A stretch of DNA of 5,797 nucleotides from CAYXXZ01 sp964469165 (lineage in GTDB: Bacteria > Pseudomonadota > Gammaproteobacteria > Pseudomonadales > Porticoccaceae): the NCBI GenBank assembly GCA_964469165.1, contig CAYXXZ010000140.1, positions 1-5,797 of the forward strand, read 5' to 3'. Position 1 is the first letter of the stretch. The number at the start of each line of letters is the position of its first letter. Of the stretch, positions 4,631-5,797 are shown piece after piece. The notes beneath the pieces were generated by a model, which saw only the letters and a list, made by a program, of their open reading frames with translations, did not search any database and was not told the origin of the DNA. Both the position numbers and the translations under genes were made by a program.

Positions 4631-5767
4631 TCAGGCCAAGAGCCTTTCAAGCACGCCGCGATACATCGACGCCAGCTGATCCAGCTCGGCGACCGCTGTG
4701 CTTTCGTCCACTTTGTGAATGCTGGCGTTGACCGGGCCGAGCTCCACCACCTGGGTGCCGAGCGGGGCGATGAAGCGCCCATCCGAGGTGCCGCCGGCGG
4801 TGGAAAGCTCGGTTTCCAGCCCCGTTATTTCGCGAATGCTGTCGCGCACCGCAGCCACCAACTCGCCGCTGGCGGTGAGGAAGGGCTCGCCACTCAGATT
4901 CCAGGTGATGCTGTAATCCAGATTGTGCCTGTCGAGAATGGCGCGGGTCCGCGCCTTCAGGGTAGCGGCGTCCAGTTCGGTCGAGAATCGGAAATTGAAC
5001 ACCACCAGCAATTCGCCGGGAATGACGTTGGTGGCACCGGTGCCGCCGTGGATATTGGAAATCTGAAAGCTGGTGGCGGGAAAGAATGCATTGCCTTCAT
5101 CCCAGCGTTGATTGCACAGTTCGGCCAGTGCCGGTGCAGCGCGGTGAATGGGGTTGTCGGCGAGATGCGGATAGGCCACGTGGCCCTGCACACCCTTGAC
5201 ATGCAAGGTGCCACCGAGTGAGCCGCGGCGGCCGTTCTTGACCACGTCGCCGCAGCGTGCGGTGCTGGATGGCTCGCCCACCACACACCAGTCGGGAATG
5301 GTGCCATGCTGCACCAGCCATTCCACCACTTTCACGGTGCCGTTGATGGCGACGCCTTCCTCGTCGCTGGTGATGAGATAAGCGATGCGACCCTGATGAT
5401 CGGGGTGCGCGGCAACGAACGCCTCGGTGGCCGTGATCATCGCCGCCAGTGAACCTTTCATATCGGCGGCGCCGCGCCCGTAGAGCAGGCCATCGCGAAT
5501 CTGCGGCTCGAAGGGCGGGCTCGCCCAGTGGCTCTCGTCACCGCTCGGCACCACGTCGGTGTGGCCCGCGAAGCACAGAATCGGTCCGCTGTCACCGTGC
5601 ACCGCCCAGAAATTGTGGACATCGCCGAACGGCAGATTGGTCACCGCGAAGCCCATGGCCTCGAGCCGTGCAATGAGAATTTCCTGACAGCCAGCATCCT
5701 CCGGCGTCACGGAGCGGCGGCGAATGAGATCGCAAGCGAGGGATAGCGTGGGGGAGGGTGCGGTCAT
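4631..5767 (-). CDS. dapE: Succinyl-diaminopimelate desuccinylase DapE
   Basis: This is a 378-aa cytoplasmic M20-family metallohydrolase. It converts N-succinyl-LL-2,6-diaminopimelate to LL-diaminopimelate and succinate in the succinylase branch of lysine and peptidoglycan precursor synthesis. All di-zinc ligands and the catalytic base are visible: FAGHTDVVPSGD (H69, D71), GRGAADMKGS (D102), TSDEEG (E136 base, E137), GEPSS (E165) and SIHKVDE (H351). They lie two residues on from the H. influenzae DapE numbering (67, 69, 100, 134, 135, 163, 349). The dimerisation lid contains GRRGSLGGTLHVKGVQGHVAYPHLADNPIH, with GG where SG is usual. The STAGGTSDGRF motif near 322-332 is complete. Length equals that of the family. 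The ATG at 5767 overlaps the stop of an upstream frame (ATGA), suggesting translational coupling in an operon that continues past the window. It is unrelated to the redox genes it faces. Confidence 0.97.
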   Translation of the reverse strand: MTAPSPTLSLACDLIRRRSVTPEDAGCQEILIARLEAMGFAVTNLPFGDVHNFWAVHGDSGPILCFAGHTDVVPSGDESHWASPPFEPQIRDGLLYGRGAADMKGSLAAMITATEAFVAAHPDHQGRIAYLITSDEEGVAINGTVKVVEWLVQHGTIPDWCVVGEPSSTARCGDVVKNGRRGSLGGTLHVKGVQGHVAYPHLADNPIHRAAPALAELCNQRWDEGNAFFPATSFQISNIHGGTGATNVIPGELLVVFNFRFSTELDAATLKARTRAILDRHNLDYSITWNLSGEPFLTASGELVAAVRDSIREITGLETELSTAGGTSDGRFIAPLGTQVVELGPVNASIHKVDESTAVAELDQLASMYRGVLERLLA

Positions 5768-5797
5768 TGCTTGCCCCCGCGGTGGGAGAACTGGCGG
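5764..5797 (-). CDS. 3' end of an upstream gene overlapping dapE (partial)
   Basis: On the minus strand, a frame entering at the window edge reads RQFSHRGGKQ and stops at TGA 5766-5764. This stop overlaps the dapE start as ATGA, the commonest arrangement for translationally coupled genes. Only ten codons are visible, so the family cannot be recognised. In E. coli and many gammaproteobacteria an ArsC/Spx-like gene (yffB) lies directly before dapE, and this tail would suit such a protein, but that is inference from context. The dapE frame itself is also open to the edge, so the overlap could be a coincidence. Confidence 0.45.
   Translation of the reverse strand, partial: RQFSHRGGKQ

Overview
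The window looks like chromosomal DNA of a GC-rich proteobacterium, most likely a gammaproteobacterium. The reasons are the DapE and NemA-type sequences, the divergent LysR-pirin pair, strong Shine-Dalgarno sites, and GTAG-headed palindromes of the REP type. The species cannot be named from the sequence. No phage, CRISPR, tRNA or rRNA signal is visible.

Layout. Positions 1-390 hold no full gene. They carry an almost exact 149-bp direct repeat (33-181 and 254-402, 6 mismatches, period 221 bp). Each copy begins in the right arm of a REP-like palindrome and ends four codons into an open reading frame, so the upstream region, ribosome binding site and start codon of the first gene are present twice. 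The upstream copy leads only to a 20-codon remnant (170-232); the downstream copy leads to a 108-aa predicted exported protein of unknown function (391-717). This gene runs convergently, with a 3-bp gap, into a LysR-type regulator on the minus strand (721-1629).

The LysR gene is divergent from a plus-strand set: a pirin-family bicupin (1752-2615), an Frm2/CinD-like nitroreductase-family flavoprotein (2729-3328) and an Old Yellow Enzyme/NemA-type ene-reductase (3480-4592). A second GTAG-headed hairpin (3336-3365) follows the nitroreductase stop. A dyad resembling the E. coli NemR box (3411-3430) lies before the ene-reductase. Finally dapE (4631-5767, minus strand) encodes succinyl-diaminopimelate desuccinylase of lysine and peptidoglycan precursor synthesis. 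Its ATG overlaps the TGA of another minus-strand reading frame that leaves the window.

How the genes may work together (inference): LysR, pirin, nitroreductase and ene-reductase form a plausible redox/electrophile-stress neighbourhood. The regulator would control pirin and perhaps the nitroreductase, and the two flavoenzymes would reduce quinones, nitro compounds or activated alkenes. dapE is an unrelated housekeeping gene that converges on this group. I found no clearly unprecedented multi-gene system. The most unusual feature is the duplicated REP-upstream-start-codon module at the left end.
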